NCBI GenBank assembly: GCA_949511925.1
Contig: CATEYX010000096.1
Coordinates: 1 to 8,562 of the forward strand
Length of the DNA stretch: 8,562 nucleotides
Reading direction: 5' to 3'
Origin: Cryomorphaceae bacterium
GTDB lineage: Bacteria > Bacteroidota > Bacteroidia > Flavobacteriales > BACL11
In this document: positions 6,259 to 8,562 of the stretch, piece after piece
Layout of the letters: each line of letters opens with the position of its first letter
Numbering within the stretch: position 1 is the stretch's first letter
Translations under genes and position numbers: made by a program
The notes under the pieces: model-generated
Databases searched by the model: none
Told to the model about the DNA's origin: nothing
What the model saw: only the letters and a program-made list of their open reading frames with translations

Positions 6259-7770
6259 CTAGTGAAGTGCTAGAATTTCTTCAACAATCTTACGGTCGTT
6301 ACTGAGTCTTGGTATTTTGTATTGACCACCAAGTCGATTATTTTGTTTTAGCCACATGTAAAATTCATTGTTTTTAATGACTATTATTTCTGGCAGGTTG
6401 AGTACTAAGTTTTGAATTCTTTTTGCTGCATAGTCAGAATTTAATGCTTGCAAGGCTGTGTCAAGGTCAGTTTTAAAATCTTCTATATCTTGTGGTTCTT
6501 TGCTGAACTCTATGAGCCATTGATGTCCTCCTGAATTTTCATTAATATAAATAGGAGCGACAGTATAGTCTTTTATTAAAGCATTGTGTTTTTTACAAAC
6601 TTTAATCAGTGCTTTGTCAGTATTCTCTATAATTAATTCTTCACCAAATGTGTTGAGAAAGCTTTTAGTGCGACCAACAATTTTAATTCTGAAAGGAGTA
6701 AGGTTCGTAAAACAAACTACATCTCCAATCAAATACCGCCAAAGCCCACCATTGGTACTTATTACTAAGGCGTATTCAGTATTGAGTTGTACATCTTTTA
6801 AATTAATAGTTTCTAAAATTCCTTTTTTGTATTCCTGCATAGGAATGAATTCATAAAAAATACCATAATCTAGCATTAACAGTAGGCCTTCTGATGGGTT
6901 TTTATCTTGTATTCCCATAAATCCTTCTGAGGCATTATATCCTTCTAAGTAGTTCATTTTTTTAGATGGAATAAGAATTTTGAATTGTTCTTTGTAGGGT
7001 TCAAAGTTTACGCCCCCATGCATATAGAGCTCTAATTTTGGCCAAACTTCACTTATATTTTTTTTGCCACTTATTGCTAGTACACGCTTTAGTAGAATTA
7101 ACATCCATGAAGGTACTCCTGTCAAATTTGTAATATTTTCCTTTACAGCTTGCTGGGCAATACGATCTAATTTATCTTCCCAATCTTCCATAAGAGCAGT
7201 TTCAATATCAGGCACTCTGTGGTAGTTTACCCAAAATGGAAATTCATCTAAGAGGATAGCTGATAAATCACCATCTTTATAATCTCCTTTCTCGGACTCT
7301 TTTATTGTCCCGCCTAGCATTAGCCCTTTCCCGTTATACATATCGGAAAATGGAAAGTTATTTCCATATAATGATAACATATCTTTCCCCCCTTTAAAAT
7401 GACATTCTTTTAAGGATTCTTTCGTAACGGGAATGAATTTACTTTTTGCGTTTGTTGTTCCTGAAGACTTGGAAAACCATTTTATTTTCCCTGGCCAAAG
7501 TACATTTTGATCCCCATTTCTTGCTCTTTTAATGTATACTGAAAACTCCTCATATGCTCTAATAGGGATATTATTTCTGAAATGAGAGTATTTAGTTATT
7601 GAGTTGAAATGATGTTCCTTCCCAAATACAGTATTCTTTCCTTTTGAAATAAGATTGTCAAAAACCTTCTTTTGAGTCTTTATTGGGTTCATGCAGAATT
7701 CCTCAATGTTATGAATACGTTTTTGCATCATAAATGAAAGAATAGAATTTTTAACAGAAAACTGGTTCAA
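6259..7770 (-). CDS. GH3 family protein (acyl-adenylate/acyl-acid-amido synthetase-like), TTG start
   Basis: Members of the GH3 family, named from plant auxin-responsive genes, belong to the ANL adenylating superfamily; plant members join acids such as indole-acetate or jasmonate to amino acids. The bacterial substrates are unknown. Motifs in order are SSGTTNAKSKFIP (102-114, ATP phosphate loop), YNASEG (278-283), STNGGLWRYLIGD (338-350, the YRxGD-like motif), GRTKSFLNTFGEEL (366-379), and near the C-terminus LGGQYKIPRL, whose Lys is a candidate catalytic lysine. Length (503) is normal. The start codon is TTG at 7770-7768. The first ATGs in frame (residues 14-15) would cut off NSILSF, which belongs to the conserved N-terminal block before KRIHNIEEF, and a perfect -7 box lies about 30 nt upstream of the TTG. 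I infer that it makes a conjugate or activated acyl intermediate, but nothing nearby names the substrate. Confidence 0.92.
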   Translation of the reverse strand: MNQFSVKNSILSFMMQKRIHNIEEFCMNPIKTQKKVFDNLISKGKNTVFGKEHHFNSITKYSHFRNNIPIRAYEEFSVYIKRARNGDQNVLWPGKIKWFSKSSGTTNAKSKFIPVTKESLKECHFKGGKDMLSLYGNNFPFSDMYNGKGLMLGGTIKESEKGDYKDGDLSAILLDEFPFWVNYHRVPDIETALMEDWEDKLDRIAQQAVKENITNLTGVPSWMLILLKRVLAISGKKNISEVWPKLELYMHGGVNFEPYKEQFKILIPSKKMNYLEGYNASEGFMGIQDKNPSEGLLLMLDYGIFYEFIPMQEYKKGILETINLKDVQLNTEYALVISTNGGLWRYLIGDVVCFTNLTPFRIKIVGRTKSFLNTFGEELIIENTDKALIKVCKKHNALIKDYTVAPIYINENSGGHQWLIEFSKEPQDIEDFKTDLDTALQALNSDYAAKRIQNLVLNLPEIIVIKNNEFYMWLKQNNRLGGQYKIPRLSNDRKIVEEILALH

Positions 7771-7776
7771 TTTTGG

Positions 7777-7784
7777 TATTTTTA
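7777..7784 (+). promoter_or_regulatory. Weak candidate -7 element for the DUF2797 gene
   Basis: The bases TATTTTTA match TAnnTTTG in all but the last base and lie 23 nt before the ATG at 7808. No -33 element is evident. It is offered because any promoter for this gene must lie in the 37-nt gap or inside the GH3 5' end; AT-rich sequence makes a chance match easy. Confidence 0.2.
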
Positions 7785-7798
7785 AGGATTGAAAAATA

Positions 7799-7806
7799 CA
7801 AAAATA
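7799..7806 (-). promoter_or_regulatory. Predicted -7 promoter element for the GH3 gene
   Basis: On the minus strand this reads TATTTTTG, a perfect TAnnTTTG match. Start of transcription near 7793 would give a leader of about 22 nt before the TTG at 7770. The box ends one base short of the divergent DUF2797 ATG at 7808, so the upstream half of this promoter lies within the DUF2797 coding sequence. Confidence 0.5.
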
Positions 7807-7807
7807 T

Positions 7808-8562
7808 ATGTTGAGAGATACACTTAAAAGAATGGATACTGAACTGAATGATGTGGTGCATTATACGCTAGACATTCATGGTGTTAGTCATAAGATGAAC
7901 GATTATATTGGTAAAAAAATTAAGATTGTTTGGAGTGGGGTTGTTATTTGTCAGTGTGGTAAAAAGTCTGATAAATTTTATCGTTCGGGTTATTGTTATA
8001 AATGTTTCTGGGAATCGCCTTTGGCTTCTCAGAGTATTTTTAAACCTGAATTATGTACAGCTCATTTAGGAATTGAGGAAAGAGATTTGGAATGGGAAAA
8101 AGAATTTCAACTTGCACCTCACTATGTATACTTAGCCAACTCAAGTGGAATAAAGGTTGGTATAACAAGAGGTACACAAGGAGTAATAAGATGGATGGAC
8201 CAAGGGGCAAGCCAAGCAATATTACTAGCTGAAGTGCCCAATAGAAGATTTTCAGGTGATATTGAGGTGTCTCTAAAACGTTTTGTGGCTGATGTAACCA
8301 ATTGGCGTAAGATGCTTTCTGGAACTCCAGAACCTGTGGACTTAGTGCAAATGAAAGAGGAACTTTCTGACCATGTTCCTGAAGAATTAAAGCAGTATAT
8401 ATTGTCTGACAATACAGTAACTGAGATTATCTATCCAGTAACACAATATCCTATAAAAATAAAAAGTGTAAAGTTGGAGCGTACTCCAATTATTGAAGGT
8501 ACACTTTTAGGAATTAAAGGACAATACTTATTATTAGATGGGGATAGAGTTTTTAATATTCG
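7808..8562 (+). CDS. DUF2797 protein with zinc ribbon and GIY-YIG-like core (3' end beyond window)
   Basis: An open frame from ATG 7808 (in-frame TGA at 7790-7792 upstream) continues to the window edge: 251 residues, probably close to complete since relatives are about 260-270. The N-terminal part (1-46) is followed by a Cys4 cluster C48-x-C50 and C63-x-x-C66, then PELCTAHLG (80-88) and IEERDLEWE. The block HYVYLANSSGIKVGITR (105-121) and RWMDQGA (128-134) are the DUF2797 hallmark. I read VYL (107-109) and KVG (116-118) as counterparts of the GIY and YIG motifs, R128 as the catalytic-type arginine, and E153 in DIEVSLKRF...NWRKML as the conserved glutamate, an arrangement also seen in T5orf172-type GIY-YIG domains. 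That fold assignment is my inference; the DUF2797 call is recognition. The family has no established function. It is divergent from GH3, 37 nt apart. Confidence 0.88.
   Translation, partial: MLRDTLKRMDTELNDVVHYTLDIHGVSHKMNDYIGKKIKIVWSGVVICQCGKKSDKFYRSGYCYKCFWESPLASQSIFKPELCTAHLGIEERDLEWEKEFQLAPHYVYLANSSGIKVGITRGTQGVIRWMDQGASQAILLAEVPNRRFSGDIEVSLKRFVADVTNWRKMLSGTPEPVDLVQMKEELSDHVPEELKQYILSDNTVTEIIYPVTQYPIKIKSVKLERTPIIEGTLLGIKGQYLLLDGDRVFNI

Noticed and set aside
6584..6856. Plus-strand open frame inside the GH3 gene.
   Set aside because: Antisense to conserved GH3 motifs (WRYLIGD and GRTKSF region); no independent support.
8122..8412. Minus-strand open frame of 96 codons near the right edge.
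   Set aside because: It is antisense to the DUF2797 hallmark block, which is clearly the real coding strand.

Overview
The window looks like a stretch of an AT-rich Bacteroidota chromosome, most likely from the order Flavobacteriales. Three things point there. The protein sequences (EtfA/EtfB, the pyrophosphatase N-terminus, the DUF2797 protein) read like flavobacterial family members. Perfect matches to the Bacteroidota -7 promoter element TAnnTTTG lie just upstream of three genes. Strong Shine-Dalgarno sequences are mostly lacking. No mobile element, CRISPR array, tRNA or rRNA is visible, and coding density is very high. The content is largely core metabolism, not an obvious new defence or accessory system.

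Left block (1-2466, minus strand): a tightly packed operon read right to left, etfB, etfA, a bifunctional-nuclease (BFN/DUF151) protein with a C-terminal UVR motif, then the first 48 codons of a NupC-type nucleoside transporter that runs off the window. Gaps are 19, 3 and 0 nt. EtfAB together form the electron-transferring flavoprotein that passes electrons from acyl-CoA and related dehydrogenases.

Centre (2467-5555, plus strand): a 176-nt divergent promoter region separates etfB from hppA, a K+-dependent membrane pyrophosphatase, probably H+-pumping. Its gating glutamate appears to be moved to TM5, and it carries a 56-residue acidic C-terminal tail. A small lipoprotein gene of unknown function starts 4 nt after hppA. 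A strong symmetric hairpin with A/T tracts (5508-5539) terminates this operon and the convergent one.

Right block (5560-7770, minus strand): a P-loop deoxynucleoside kinase and, upstream of it, a GH3-family (auxin-responsive-promoter-like) acyl-adenylate enzyme that appears to start at TTG. Divergent from GH3, with only 37 nt between, is a DUF2797 protein (7808 to window end, plus strand, incomplete). It has a Cys4 zinc ribbon followed by what reads as a GIY-YIG-like nuclease core.

Functional links: EtfAB and HppA are both energy-metabolism systems sharing one divergent control region. The nucleoside transporter and deoxynucleoside kinase are consecutive steps of nucleoside salvage but sit in different operons. 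The least understood parts are the hppA acidic tail with its lipoprotein partner, bacterial GH3, and the GIY-YIG-like DUF2797 protein.
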